A program made the position numbers and the translations under genes. This document shows positions 1-8,457 of a DNA stretch of 64,000 nucleotides, in pieces (the first letter of the stretch is position 1; every line of letters starts with the position of its first letter). Under the pieces are notes generated by a model. That model did not search any database and was not told the origin of the DNA. It worked only from the letters and a program-made list of their open reading frames with translations. Location of the stretch: contig NZ_WSRW01000001.1 in assembly GCF_009770985.1 (NCBI RefSeq), positions 1,468,065 through 1,532,064 of the forward strand, given 5' to 3'. The DNA is from Mucilaginibacter lacusdianchii (GTDB taxonomy: Bacteria > Bacteroidota > Bacteroidia > Sphingobacteriales > Sphingobacteriaceae).

Positions 1-765
1 GTAAATACCGTATTGAACACCCCTGCGGCAGCGCGTTACTCGCCTGCACAAATGAGCCGCTATGCAGTTTTTGCTGATGCCGGTGTGGCGGTTGATCAAA
101 CCAATATGGCCAACATTTTTACCAGCTATTATACCTATGGCGGCGCAACCGCGCTGGCGCTTGATTTACGTTTGCGTAATGAGTTTAACCTAACGCTGGA
201 TGACTTTATGCGTGCGCTATGGCTGGCTCATGGCAAACCCGAAAAGCCTTATACCATACCTGACCTGCAAAATGTGCTGGCCAGTGTAACCAAGAACCCT
301 AAGTTTGCGGCTGATTTTTTTAGCAAATACATTTATGGGTTCGAGAAGAACGATTACACAGCCTTGCTGGATAAAGCCGGGCTAATACTGCGCCGTGCAC
401 AAGCAGGCAAAGCATGGGCCGGACAGCTGCGCTTGTCGCCATCTAACGAGGGTTTGCAAATTACCGGTAGCACCATCATCGGCACACCGGTTTATACAGC
501 TGGTTTAGATGCAGGCGATATTCTGCTTACGGTTGATGGTAAAGAAGTAAAAGATCAGCAGGCCTATATGTCTGTAATTGCCGGAAAGAATATAGGCGAT
601 AAAATTACCTACACTTATAAAAACCGTACAGGAAACCACGAAGCGGTTGTAACCTTAACAGAAAATCCGGCTTATGAAATTGTTACCTACGAGTCTGTTA
701 GCAAACAACTCTCACCGGCACAAGAGGCATTCCGTACAAAATGGTTATCTACTAAAGTAAAATAA
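1..765 (+). CDS. M61 family peptidase, C-terminal part (truncated by window edge)
   Basis: The frame is open from base 1, so the gene begins upstream of the window; about 254 residues are visible. The visible start has the YYTYG...ALDLRLR block and the following LDDFMRALW helix seen in the C-terminal half of M61 (glycyl aminopeptidase-like) proteins. A PDZ domain follows at about residues 145-215 (AGLDAGDILLTVDG). The zinc motif HExxH would lie upstream and cannot be checked. In the family these are exported or periplasmic aminopeptidases. The stop codon is 2 bp before the next gene, another secreted metallopeptidase, so the two are very likely co-transcribed as a peptide-degradation pair. 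Family call is firm; substrate unknown. Confidence 0.85.
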   Translation, partial: VNTVLNTPAAARYSPAQMSRYAVFADAGVAVDQTNMANIFTSYYTYGGATALALDLRLRNEFNLTLDDFMRALWLAHGKPEKPYTIPDLQNVLASVTKNPKFAADFFSKYIYGFEKNDYTALLDKAGLILRRAQAGKAWAGQLRLSPSNEGLQITGSTIIGTPVYTAGLDAGDILLTVDGKEVKDQQAYMSVIAGKNIGDKITYTYKNRTGNHEAVVTLTENPAYEIVTYESVSKQLSPAQEAFRTKWLSTKVK

Positions 766-767
766 TA

Positions 768-2069
768 ATGAAAAGATATACACTGGCCCTTGGCTTGGCC
801 TTAGCCATACAGAGCAGCTTTGCACAAAATGTAAACAAGCTGATTGAAGAAAAAGATGTAGAACGCATTATCAAAACCCTCTCGGCTGATGATATGCAAG
901 GCCGGGCTACCTTTACGCCGGGTATTGATAAAGCAGCAACTTTTATTGAGGGTGAATTTAAGAAAATTGGCCTGCAGCCTTTGAAAGGGCTTAACGGTTA
1001 CCGTCAAAGTTTCAGTATGGTGCGCACAGAGCCATCTAAGATGGAAGTTTCTATTAATGGCGCTCCGGTATCTGCTGATAAGGTTGCGGTTGTTGCAGGT
1101 TCATCTTTTGACTGGAACAGTAACTCCGATGTGCAAGTAGTGAAAGTTGGTGCCGATCAAAACTTTCAACGTGAATACCGCTCTTATATGACCAGCGGTA
1201 AAAAAACACTATTGCTGGTTGATCCGTCTTCCGAAACCTTTTTTAAACGCCTAAAGGATTTTATTGGTCGTGGTTCTACAACTTTCGAAACATCAGCCAA
1301 CAATACACAACAGGTAGCAATGGTGCTGGGAACATTCGATGATGTAAAATCGTTTGCTGTCCATTACGAGAGTAAACCCGAAAACCTGCCACTGTTTAAC
1401 GTAGCTGGTATGATTCCGGGTAAATCTAAGCCGAACGAATATGTGGTGTTTGCGGGTCATTACGATCACTTAGGTATTATCAAAGCAGCTGACGGCGATA
1501 GCATTGCCAATGGTGCCGACGACGATGCTTCGGGCACAACCGCCATGATTACGCTGGCCAAGTATTACAAAAAGCTGCACAACAACGAGCGCACCCTCAT
1601 ATTTGTAGCCTTTTGTGCCGAAGAAATTGGTGGCTTTGGCTCACAATATTTTTCTAAGCAGTTGAATCCGGATCAAACGGTAGCGATGTTTAACATTGAG
1701 ATGATTGGCAAACCGTCTAAATGGGGCATTAACTCGGCTTTTATTACCGGCTTTGAACGTTCGGACTTTGGCGAGATTTTGCAACGCAATTTGGAAGGTA
1801 CAGCCTTTAAATTTTACCCGGACCCCTATCCGCAGCAAAACTTGTTTTACCGTAGTGACAACGCGACACTGGCTCGTTTAGGTGTTCCGGCCCATACCAT
1901 ATCAACCGATCAAATTGATACCGACAAGTTTTACCACAGTGTTGATGATGAATTAAGCACACTGGATGTTAATAATATTACAGCCACTATTCGCGCTATT
2001 GCGTTAAGTTCGCGTAGCATCATATCCGGCAAGGATACGCCGAAGCGGGTTGCAAAGTTAGAACGCTAG
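768..2069 (+). CDS. M28 family zinc metallopeptidase, secreted
   Basis: A 433-residue exported aminopeptidase-like enzyme. The first 20 residues form a signal peptide ending SSFAQ. The M28 core runs from about residue 205 to 420. Visible metal and catalytic residues are H231 in GHYDHLG, D252 in GADDDASG, the E285-E286 pair in AEEIG, and a late His in FYHSVDDE. M28 enzymes use two zinc ions to remove N-terminal residues from peptides. The start codon is 2 bp after the stop of the M61 gene, which argues for one transcript, and a hairpin terminator closes the unit. Preferred residue and final location (periplasm or outer membrane) cannot be told from sequence. Confidence 0.9.
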   Translation: MKRYTLALGLALAIQSSFAQNVNKLIEEKDVERIIKTLSADDMQGRATFTPGIDKAATFIEGEFKKIGLQPLKGLNGYRQSFSMVRTEPSKMEVSINGAPVSADKVAVVAGSSFDWNSNSDVQVVKVGADQNFQREYRSYMTSGKKTLLLVDPSSETFFKRLKDFIGRGSTTFETSANNTQQVAMVLGTFDDVKSFAVHYESKPENLPLFNVAGMIPGKSKPNEYVVFAGHYDHLGIIKAADGDSIANGADDDASGTTAMITLAKYYKKLHNNERTLIFVAFCAEEIGGFGSQYFSKQLNPDQTVAMFNIEMIGKPSKWGINSAFITGFERSDFGEILQRNLEGTAFKFYPDPYPQQNLFYRSDNATLARLGVPAHTISTDQIDTDKFYHSVDDELSTLDVNNITATIRAIALSSRSIISGKDTPKRVAKLER

Positions 2070-2082
2070 CATCACAATAAGC

Positions 2083-2125
2083 AAAAGCCCCTGATAGCAA
2101 TTAGTTTTCAGGGGCTTTTTATTTT
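2083..2125. terminator. Bidirectional intrinsic terminator
   Basis: Arms AAAAGCCCCTGA and TCAGGGGCTTTT enclose a 13-nt loop and are followed by T-rich sequence; the A-rich left arm gives a T-run on the other strand. It lies between two convergent genes (M28 peptidase and SDR) and can serve both. Confidence 0.85.
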
Positions 2126-2143
2126 AAGACAGTCGCTTAAGTA

Positions 2144-2920
2144 CTAATATATACTTCTACCTGCACCGCCATCAACCGGGATAGTAGTGCCACTAATATA
2201 CGCCGCCGGTTCGGAGGCTAGGAAAGCTACCAGGGCAGCCAGTTCTTTAGGCTCCCCGATGCGGCGTAATGGAATGTTGGCGGCACGTTGTTTTATAGCT
2301 TCTTCCGGATCTTCATCTTTAGGCAAAGTATGTTTGATGCGGTCGGTTAGGATTAAACCGGGAGCTACGTTATTTACCGTAATATTGTAAGGGCCCAGCT
2401 CGTCGGCCATTAATTTAGCCATCCCTACAATGCCCATGCGCATACTAGTTGACAGAACAGAATTGGCTAACACCGATTTTACAGAACCGCTGATGATATT
2501 AATGATACGGCCGCTGCCGGTTTTTTGCATATGCGGTAAAGCCAGGCGGCTTAAACGGGCAAAGCTTAATAGGTTTAGCTCAAAAGCTTTTTGCCACTGC
2601 TCATCGTCAAAAGACTCAAACTTATCAAAAGGCGGACCACCGGCATTATTTACCAAAATATCTATCCGGCCAAACTGTTCACCAACCTGGTTAATCAGGT
2701 TATTAGCATCTTCAGCTTTGGAAACATCAGTAGGTACAGTGATAATTTGTGCGCCTGTATTTTGTCTGATTTCCTTGGCAGTAGCGTTCAACTCGTCGGC
2801 ATTGCGCGAGGCAATTACTACAATAGCACCTTCCTGAGCCAGTGTGGTGGCAATTGCTTTACCCAAGCCTTTGCTGGATGCCAATACTACGGCTACTTTG
2901 TTAGTTAGTTTGAAATCCAT
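2144..2920 (-). CDS. SDR-family protein lacking the catalytic Tyr and Lys
   Basis: A 258-residue short-chain dehydrogenase/reductase fold. The dinucleotide-binding glycine motif (SSKGLGKA, residues 15-22), the NNAG motif (91-94) and the C-terminal SGTTIPVDGG stretch are all present. The segment that should carry YxxxK reads VLSTSM: aligning it with YSASK puts Leu156 at the Tyr position and Met160 at the Lys position. S144 of the SSG region remains. A related SDR subgroup with the same loss is often annotated as 3-oxoacyl-ACP reductase-like, but classical SDR chemistry requires those residues, so its reaction is uncertain. It is divergent from a small membrane protein across a shared symmetric promoter region. 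Confidence 0.85.
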   Translation of the reverse strand: MDFKLTNKVAVVLASSKGLGKAIATTLAQEGAIVVIASRNADELNATAKEIRQNTGAQIITVPTDVSKAEDANNLINQVGEQFGRIDILVNNAGGPPFDKFESFDDEQWQKAFELNLLSFARLSRLALPHMQKTGSGRIINIISGSVKSVLANSVLSTSMRMGIVGMAKLMADELGPYNITVNNVAPGLILTDRIKHTLPKDEDPEEAIKQRAANIPLRRIGEPKELAALVAFLASEPAAYISGTTIPVDGGAGRSIY

Positions 2921-2975
2921 GTTTGTATGTATTGAAAAGTTTAATGCGCAATGCTTATTAAGTATCCGGTTTAAT

Positions 2976-3017
2976 AAAAATACAGTTTGTGAACATTTGG
3001 TTACAAACTGTATTTTT
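2976..3017. promoter_or_regulatory. Perfect 15-bp inverted repeat forming a symmetric divergent promoter
   Basis: Arms AAAAATACAGTTTGT (2976-2990) and ACAAACTGTATTTTT (3003-3017) are exact reverse complements around a 12-nt loop. Each arm carries a TTTG (-33 type) and each opposite arm a TATTTTT (-7 type), spaced about 21 nt, so one palindrome can supply a Bacteroidota promoter in both directions. It lies between the divergent SDR (start 2920) and the small membrane protein (start 3037). It could also be an operator. Confidence 0.6.
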
Positions 3018-3036
3018 CATATTAACTTCATAGCAA

Positions 3037-3309
3037 ATGAAATATAAAATTACCCCTTTTGCCATAGTAGCTATTGTAGGAATAGGGATAGGTGTCTACG
3101 TGTTTGCCTCATCTACCTTTATTAAAGGTAAGCGCCAAGAGGGAGATGTGTATTTAACGCTTTTTGGTGTGATAGTTACTTTATTTAGTGCAATTGTACT
3201 GCTAGTAGATAGATTAGCAATTAGACAATTAAAACAGCATTTTTATTCGATTGCCTTTACAGAACTTGCTTTAATAGCGATAGTTGCTATTTTTATACTT
3301 TTACACTGA
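3037..3309 (+). CDS. Small integral membrane protein, unknown
   Basis: A 90-residue protein with no family I recognise. Hydrophobicity suggests three membrane segments, at about residues 5-26, 38-58 and 68-89, with the last running to the C-terminus. Short basic stretches (KGKR, RLAIRQLKQH) separate them. The ATG is about 20 nt after the right arm of the palindromic promoter. Its last 9 bases overlap the 3' end of the convergent comB gene. It is divergent from the SDR and may share its control. Coding status is supported by the promoter and by the even spread of hydrophobic segments. Confidence 0.55.
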   Translation: MKYKITPFAIVAIVGIGIGVYVFASSTFIKGKRQEGDVYLTLFGVIVTLFSAIVLLVDRLAIRQLKQHFYSIAFTELALIAIVAIFILLH

Positions 3310-4023
3310 TAATTTCACGAGCTTCTCACCTTTCAGCACCGGGATGGCCGTGGTTAAATCAATCTGCTCACAAAAAGCGATGTCTTTTTCAATGCCCAAC
3401 TTTTTTAAACGTTCACCGTGTGAGGTCTTTTTGAGGTATTGCCTAATATCAGCCTTGCCTAACTGGAATAAATCATTAGCTGCAATAGCGGGGTCGTCCA
3501 GCTTATAGCCTTCGTTTTTTAATTGCTCTATCACGGCACCGGCAAACAAGGTGTCTTCCAGGTTAAAGTTATTTTTCCAGCCGGCGCATACCAGTAGTAC
3601 GTTGTCTTGTTGGGTTTTGAGCCAGTTGCATAATGCGGTTAGGTTCAAAAACGAACCAATAACTACCCGCCTGGCACTACGTGATAAGTGCAACGCATGT
3701 GTGCCGTTAGTGGTGGTTAAAACCACGGTTTTACCGGCAACCTTATCGGTCGTATAAGCAAATGGCGAATTGCCAAAATCAAATCCGGCTACTACTTCGC
3801 CGTTTCGCTCGGCTGCCAGTAAGTAACCCAAGCCTTTCTCTCTATACGCGGCACACTCCTCAACTTGTGATACCGGTATAATAGCCTCAGCACCGTTTTC
3901 AATACCATAACAAATGGACGATGTCGCCCGGAAAATATCAATAATAACTACAATGTATTCTTCTACCTTATACAGCGGCAACAGGGCTGGCGTAAGGCAA
4001 ACTTCTAAGCTTTTTGTTTCCAT
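3301..4023 (-). CDS. comB: 2-phosphosulfolactate phosphatase family protein
   Basis: A 240-residue member of the ComB family. Family motifs are seen in order: DIFRATSS (29-36), AERNG, GNSPF, the TTTNGTHAL block and CAGWKNNFNLEDTLFAGA. In methanogens ComB removes phosphate from 2-phosphosulfolactate during coenzyme M synthesis, with magnesium. The matching ComA-type synthase is encoded at 35426-36187 in this same window, so the organism has both steps from phosphoenolpyruvate plus sulfite to sulfolactate. It lies downstream of gcvT on the same strand, separated by a long palindromic repeat. Family membership is clear; the physiological product in Bacteroidota is inferred. Confidence 0.85.
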   Translation of the reverse strand: METKSLEVCLTPALLPLYKVEEYIVVIIDIFRATSSICYGIENGAEAIIPVSQVEECAAYREKGLGYLLAAERNGEVVAGFDFGNSPFAYTTDKVAGKTVVLTTTNGTHALHLSRSARRVVIGSFLNLTALCNWLKTQQDNVLLVCAGWKNNFNLEDTLFAGAVIEQLKNEGYKLDDPAIAANDLFQLGKADIRQYLKKTSHGERLKKLGIEKDIAFCEQIDLTTAIPVLKGEKLVKLSV

Positions 4024-4033
4024 AGCTCCAGAA

Positions 4034-4121
4034 CGTCAATTGCGAGGAATGAAGCAATCTTTGAATGCTAAGGCAGTTTGATTACCTTCTGCAGAGATTG
4101 CTTCATTCCTCGCAATTGACG
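4034..4121. repeat. REP-like palindrome with perfect 27-bp arms
   Basis: Left arm 4034-4060 begins CGTCAATTGCGAGGAATGAA and ends GCAATCT; right arm 4095-4121 is its exact reverse complement, with a 34-nt loop. It sits between comB and gcvT. The architecture (GTCA, then CGAG, then AATCT) matches the palindromes at 13397-13484 and 63543-63941, which suggests one dispersed family. Confidence 0.85.
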
Positions 4122-4136
4122 ATATTTAAAATGTTT

Positions 4137-5219
4137 TTATTGCTTATAGAAAGGCATTTTCACCACCTGGGCTTTTACCTTGTTATCGCGAATCTTGATG
4201 AAGATTTCAGTACCTTCCTTAGCCAGTTCGGTTTTCACATAGCCCATACCGATCGCTTTTTGTAACGATGGCGATTGGGTACCTGATGTTACACGGCCAA
4301 TGTTATTACCTTCAGCGTCTACAATTTCATAATCGTGGCGAGGAATGCCACGCTCAACCATTTCAAAACCTACCAACTTTTGGTTAAGGCCTTGCTGTTT
4401 TTGTTGTTGCAGAGCTTCCGAATTGGTAAACGGCTTGGTAAATTTCGTGATCCATCCTAAACCAGCTTCTAACGGCGAGGTATTATCGTCGATGTCATTA
4501 CCATACAAACAAAAGCCCATTTCCAGGCGAAGGGTATCGCGTGCACCTAATCCAATAGGCTTAATACCAAATGGTGCACCAGCTTCAAATACGGCTTTCC
4601 AAATGGTTTCGGCATGCTCATTATCAAAATAAATTTCAAAACCGCCTGCACCGGTATAACCTGTTGCCGATACTACAACGTTATCAATGCCGGCAAACTT
4701 GCCCTTTTTAAAGGTGTAATATTCCATCGAAGCCAGGTCTATATCTGTTAGGCTTTGTAGTGCTTCAGCAGCTTTAGGACCTTGGATGGCCAGTAATGAG
4801 GTACGGTCAGAAATATCCTTCATTTCTACCCCATAAGTGTTGAATTTGCTGATCCAGTTCCAGTCTTTTTCAATATTAGAGGCGTTAACCACCAGCATGT
4901 AAGTTTTCTCGTCTATACGATACACCAGCAAGTCGTCTACAATGCCGCCGTTTTCGTTAGGCAAACAAGAGTATTGTACTTTACCGTCGTACAGTTTAGA
5001 TACGTCGTTACTGGTTACCTGCTGAATTAAATCCAGCGCTTTATCACCTTTTAAAATGAATTCGCCCATGTGGCTTACGTCAAACACACCCACCGCTTTA
5101 CGAACGGTGTCATGTTCTGCGTTGATGCCGGCATATTGCACGGGCATATTATAACCAGCAAAAGGTACCATTTTGGCACCTTCTTGTATATGAATATCGG
5201 TTAAAGCGGTATTTTTCAT
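4137..5219 (-). CDS. gcvT: Glycine cleavage system T protein (aminomethyltransferase)
   Basis: A 360-residue T protein that moves the methylene group from aminomethylated H protein to tetrahydrofolate and releases ammonia. Recognisable stretches are the N-terminal [22 protein letters not shown] (the folate/substrate region), the [12 protein letters not shown] block with RDTLRLEMG after it, and a C-terminal [10 protein letters not shown] barrel. The open frame extends 59 codons further, but that part has no homology and overlaps the glycosyltransferase. The ATG at 5219 directly precedes the conserved KNTALTDIH start and follows a TACTTTTG promoter element. No glycine riboswitch is present; the leader is only about 35 nt. 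gcvH and gcvP are not nearby. Confidence 0.95.
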   Translation of the reverse strand: MKNTALTDIHIQEGAKMVPFAGYNMPVQYAGINAEHDTVRKAVGVFDVSHMGEFILKGDKALDLIQQVTSNDVSKLYDGKVQYSCLPNENGGIVDDLLVYRIDEKTYMLVVNASNIEKDWNWISKFNTYGVEMKDISDRTSLLAIQGPKAAEALQSLTDIDLASMEYYTFKKGKFAGIDNVVVSATGYTGAGGFEIYFDNEHAETIWKAVFEAGAPFGIKPIGLGARDTLRLEMGFCLYGNDIDDNTSPLEAGLGWITKFTKPFTNSEALQQQKQQGLNQKLVGFEMVERGIPRHDYEIVDAEGNNIGRVTSGTQSPSLQKAIGMGYVKTELAKEGTEIFIKIRDNKVKAQVVKMPFYKQ

Positions 5220-5260
5220 CCAATAACGTTGTTTTGCGTATGCGAGTAGTTTATTGGCCG

Positions 5261-5268
5261 CAAAAGTA
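5261..5268 (-). promoter_or_regulatory. gcvT promoter -7 element
   Basis: On the minus strand this reads TACTTTTG, matching the Bacteroidota -7 consensus TAnnTTTG, about 42 nt before the gcvT ATG. No convincing -33 TTTG is seen at the usual distance. It supports the shorter gcvT start. Confidence 0.55.
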
Positions 5269-5281
5269 CAATAAAATAAGG

Positions 5282-6493
5282 CTAAACGTTGGATGAAAGC
5301 ACCTTTTGATAAAATTCTACCAGTTTTTGGGTAACCACGTGCGTGTCGTGATTTTTTCGAACTTGTTCGCGTGCATTGCGGCCAATGCGTTTGCAAAAGT
5401 TTTCGTCGGATATACAGCGTTTAATGGCTTTAAAAAACTCCTCTTGCGTATTGGCTATCAAAATATTTTCGCCGTTTTCATAACTGATACCTTCAGCACC
5501 TAATGAAGTGGAAATGATGCATTTCTGCATCGCCATACCTTCTACAATTTTTACGCGCATACCGCCACCCGATAGCAGGGGCACAATCATAATGGCCTTG
5601 CTGTTTACAAATTCCAGCGCGTCATCTACCTCGCCTTGGATGTAAATCTTACCCATTACCTCATAATCATCAAAGCGCTCGGGGATATCATTACCGGCTA
5701 CATAGAAGCGTACGCGCAGGTCGCCGTCGGTTATTTCTTTCGAAAAGTGGTCCAGGAACCATTCAATGCCCTCGCGGTTGGGCATCCAATCCATCGCCCC
5801 TAAAAAGAAAAGGCTCGGAAACTCTGTTTTAGACAAATCGGGCTGATAGCGTGATAAATCTAACCCCACCGGCAGCACCTCAACCGGTACTTTTGCGCCG
5901 TTTTGTAACATCAGCTGGCTATCTTGGTCGGTAAATGCAGCCAAGCCGTCGAATTGCAGCAGCTGTTGCAGTTCAAACTTTTTTACACGGCGTGCAATCA
6001 TTTTTAAGTAAGAGCGCTTAAATGGATCTCCTTTTTGCATGGCCATGCGCTCCCATACCAAATGCTCAATATGGTGAGCACGGTAAATAATTTTTGAAGA
6101 AGTTACTTTGCGGACAGCGGCCAGGTATGGGGTGACAAAAAGGCCTTCAAACTGAATAATATCATAATTGCCCAACTTTACTTCTTGTACCAGCAATCGT
6201 TCAAAATCGGAATTGTAATAACGCTCGATAGTATACAAACGGCTGCGGTTAAACAAGCTGGAAACGGCACGTTTAAAAGATATGCTGGTATCTACGTTGT
6301 GCTTATAAAATTTAATTTGTTTAGCCAAATCATCCGTTGGCCCGTGGTGTCTGTGCTGTTTTTTGGGATGCAGGGAAAAAAGTGCCACCTCGTGACCCAG
6401 GCGCGTCAGGCCCCGTATGGTATTGCCTACCACAATAGGATATCCGCTGGTTTGCGGAAAGGGCGCCAGATGGGTAACGATTAAAATTTTCAC
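5282..6493 (-). CDS. Glycosyltransferase, GT4-type
   Basis: A 403-residue GT-B fold enzyme. The N-terminus ([19 protein letters not shown]) is the donor-independent Rossmann half with its typical glycine stretch. The C-terminal half has [24 protein letters not shown] and the nucleotide-sugar signature [21 protein letters not shown], followed by GAEGI. Such retaining enzymes build surface polysaccharide or lipid-linked glycans; donor and acceptor cannot be inferred. The start is GTG at 6493; no in-frame ATG lies upstream. It sits between rnhB and gcvT on the same strand, and its end is 14 bp before the gcvT -7 element, so gcvT probably has its own promoter. Confidence 0.85.
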   Translation of the reverse strand: MKILIVTHLAPFPQTSGYPIVVGNTIRGLTRLGHEVALFSLHPKKQHRHHGPTDDLAKQIKFYKHNVDTSISFKRAVSSLFNRSRLYTIERYYNSDFERLLVQEVKLGNYDIIQFEGLFVTPYLAAVRKVTSSKIIYRAHHIEHLVWERMAMQKGDPFKRSYLKMIARRVKKFELQQLLQFDGLAAFTDQDSQLMLQNGAKVPVEVLPVGLDLSRYQPDLSKTEFPSLFFLGAMDWMPNREGIEWFLDHFSKEITDGDLRVRFYVAGNDIPERFDDYEVMGKIYIQGEVDDALEFVNSKAIMIVPLLSGGGMRVKIVEGMAMQKCIISTSLGAEGISYENGENILIANTQEEFFKAIKRCISDENFCKRIGRNAREQVRKNHDTHVVTQKLVEFYQKVLSSNV

Positions 6494-6550
6494 AGCATAG
6501 GTTAAAATGTGGTTGTAACAAAAGTATCTAACCCAGCACCTTTATCAAAA

Positions 6551-7147
6551 TTAAAAGATACTAAGTTGCGGATCTGTGACACTAAAGCTGCGGCGATGGT
6601 GTGGCGTAAATCCATGTTGTAAAACCATACTGCGGTGCTTTTGTGTGGGATAACCTTTATTGCTGTGCCAATCGTACTCCGGATGGTCCAGCGCAATTTG
6701 CTGCATGTAATCATCCCGGTAAGTTTTAGCCAGAATAGAAGCTGCTGCAATACTAAAATATTTGCCGTCGCCTTTTACAATACATTGGTGTGGGGTATCC
6801 AGATACTTATTGAACCGATTGCCGTCAATAATCAAAAACTCCGGCTTCAAATGTAATTGCTCAATGGCCCGGTGCATAGCTAAAAACGAGGCGTTTAGTA
6901 TGTTAATTTCGTCAATTTCGGTATTGCTTACAGATGCCACGGCAAAAGCTAATGCCTGCTGCTCTATTTCGGTACGCAACAGATATCGGGTAGCTTCGCT
7001 TAGTTGTTTGGAGTCGTTTAATAACGGATGTGTAAAATCGGGAGGTAAAATAACGGCGGCAGCAAAAACAGGTCCGGCTAAACAGCCCCGTCCGGCCTCG
7101 TCGCAACCGGCTTCCAATAATTCAAACTGATATCGTGCAGATAACAT
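6551..7147 (-). CDS. rnhB: Ribonuclease HII
   Basis: A 198-residue type 2 RNase H, which cuts the RNA strand of RNA-DNA hybrids, including single ribonucleotides left by DNA polymerase. The signature [13 protein letters not shown] at residues 15-27 supplies the first two acidic ligands. Further conserved blocks are [30 protein letters not shown] and the C-terminal [11 protein letters not shown]. Length is normal for the family. It starts 29 bp after the stop of the upstream phosphatase gene on the same strand and is followed by the glycosyltransferase. Confidence 0.95.
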   Translation of the reverse strand: MLSARYQFELLEAGCDEAGRGCLAGPVFAAAVILPPDFTHPLLNDSKQLSEATRYLLRTEIEQQALAFAVASVSNTEIDEINILNASFLAMHRAIEQLHLKPEFLIIDGNRFNKYLDTPHQCIVKGDGKYFSIAAASILAKTYRDDYMQQIALDHPEYDWHSNKGYPTQKHRSMVLQHGFTPHHRRSFSVTDPQLSIF

Positions 7148-7176
7148 AAGTGTATGTACAGCTAACGTTAAGCTGC

Positions 7177-8415
7177 TTAAAATATTTTGAGGGTAAGCAG
7201 GGTAACGTCGTCTATACGCTTGCCTTTGATGGTGCGGTTCAGGTGATCCATCAGGCTTTGGTTAAATTTTTCGGGGCTCAATGCAGCATTTTCTTCAACA
7301 AACTCTACCAGTTTTTCTTCGTTCCACTGTATGCCCTGTTGCTGCTCATAGTCCATTAAGCCATCGGTGTAATTAAAAATCAAGCTATTGGGTTCAACTA
7401 TCAGATGGCCTTGGTTGATGAACGGTAAGTCATCAAAAACACCAATCATGGTAGTGCCTATTTTAAGTGAAACGGTTTGGGTGCCGCTTTGAATTATGGG
7501 TGGATTGTGCCCGGCATTGATATAGTGCAGGGTGCGATCCTTTTCATTGTATTTGGCTACAAATAGGGTGATAAAGCGCTCACCTTTCGTATTCTTAATA
7601 ACAATTTTATTAAGGCGCTTTACCACGTTGGTCAGGTCTTCTTCTACCGTAGCCCATGCCCGTATGCTGGCTTGGAAGTTGGCCATTAGCAAGGCTGCCG
7701 ATATACCTTTGCCTGATACGTCGGCAATACACCACAAAAATTCATGGTCATTAAGACGCAAAAAATCAAAATAATCGCCGCCGATATCCTGGTGAGGCAA
7801 ATATTTGGCACTTACCTCAACTGCTGTATCCTTATGCAGCTTAACCGGAATCAGCATGTTTTGCACCTCAACGGCCAATTCCATTTCGCGCTGAAAACGC
7901 TCGGCTTGCAAACGTTCGCGGAACAGACGTTTGTTTTCGAGCGCTACCACAATTACGTTAATTAACGTTTGGATGAAATTCAAGTCGTTGCTGAGCATTT
8001 CGCCCGATATATTGAAATCACCTATCAGGGCATAAGCTAGTGCTTTACCTTTGTGGTAAATAGGCACTACGTAATTATAGGTGCTCAGCACTGGATCGGG
8101 ATGACCGGCCAGCGGCGTGGCAGTTTTAACCTTTTTAAGTTTTAAACAAGCCCGGTGCAATACAGGCAATGTTTCAAATTCGCCGCCAAATTTAGATACA
8201 CAAACAAAGTTGCCCTGCTTGTCCATCAGAAAGCGGAGCTTTCCCACCTGCAGGTAACTTTTCAGTATTACCTCCAGCATCTGGATCAGTACCGGCGCAG
8301 ACGTGTTTTTGTTTATAGCCTGCGTAACCTCCAGTAACGAATTGAGTTCCCACTGCCTTTTAAGCAGTAGTTTAATCAATTCATCTTCACCAGAGCCTTC
8401 GTCAAAAATGTGCAT
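7177..8415 (-). CDS. GAF-domain PP2C/SpoIIE-type serine phosphatase (RsbU-like)
   Basis: A 412-residue protein. Residues 1 to about 175 form a GAF-like sensor preceded by a short helical lead. Residues about 205-410 are a SpoIIE/RsbU phosphatase domain with [36 protein letters not shown] and FNYTDGLMD, which hold the metal-binding Asp residues. Such enzymes dephosphorylate anti-sigma-factor antagonists, or similar partners, in partner-switching pathways. No kinase or STAS-domain antagonist is adjacent, so its partner is elsewhere. It is cytoplasmic, with no membrane segment or signal peptide, and is probably co-transcribed with rnhB. Confidence 0.88.
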   Translation of the reverse strand: MHIFDEGSGEDELIKLLLKRQWELNSLLEVTQAINKNTSAPVLIQMLEVILKSYLQVGKLRFLMDKQGNFVCVSKFGGEFETLPVLHRACLKLKKVKTATPLAGHPDPVLSTYNYVVPIYHKGKALAYALIGDFNISGEMLSNDLNFIQTLINVIVVALENKRLFRERLQAERFQREMELAVEVQNMLIPVKLHKDTAVEVSAKYLPHQDIGGDYFDFLRLNDHEFLWCIADVSGKGISAALLMANFQASIRAWATVEEDLTNVVKRLNKIVIKNTKGERFITLFVAKYNEKDRTLHYINAGHNPPIIQSGTQTVSLKIGTTMIGVFDDLPFINQGHLIVEPNSLIFNYTDGLMDYEQQQGIQWNEEKLVEFVEENAALSPEKFNQSLMDHLNRTIKGKRIDDVTLLTLKIF

Positions 8416-8457
8416 TCTTTGTTTTGTAGTCGCGGTTCTAAAATAGAAAAATTAAGA

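Noticed and set aside
5220..5281. Glycine riboswitch before gcvT
   Set aside because: The predicted leader is only about 35 nt, too short for the aptamer, and its sequence does not match it.
4137..5396. Longer 419-residue reading of gcvT
   Set aside because: The extra 59 N-terminal codons overlap the glycosyltransferase gene and its composition is not protein-like; conserved GcvT sequence begins at the ATG at 5219, after a promoter element.
6502..6750. Minus-strand frame overlapping rnhB
   Set aside because: It overlaps the 3' half of the well-supported RNase HII gene in another frame and has no homology I recognise.
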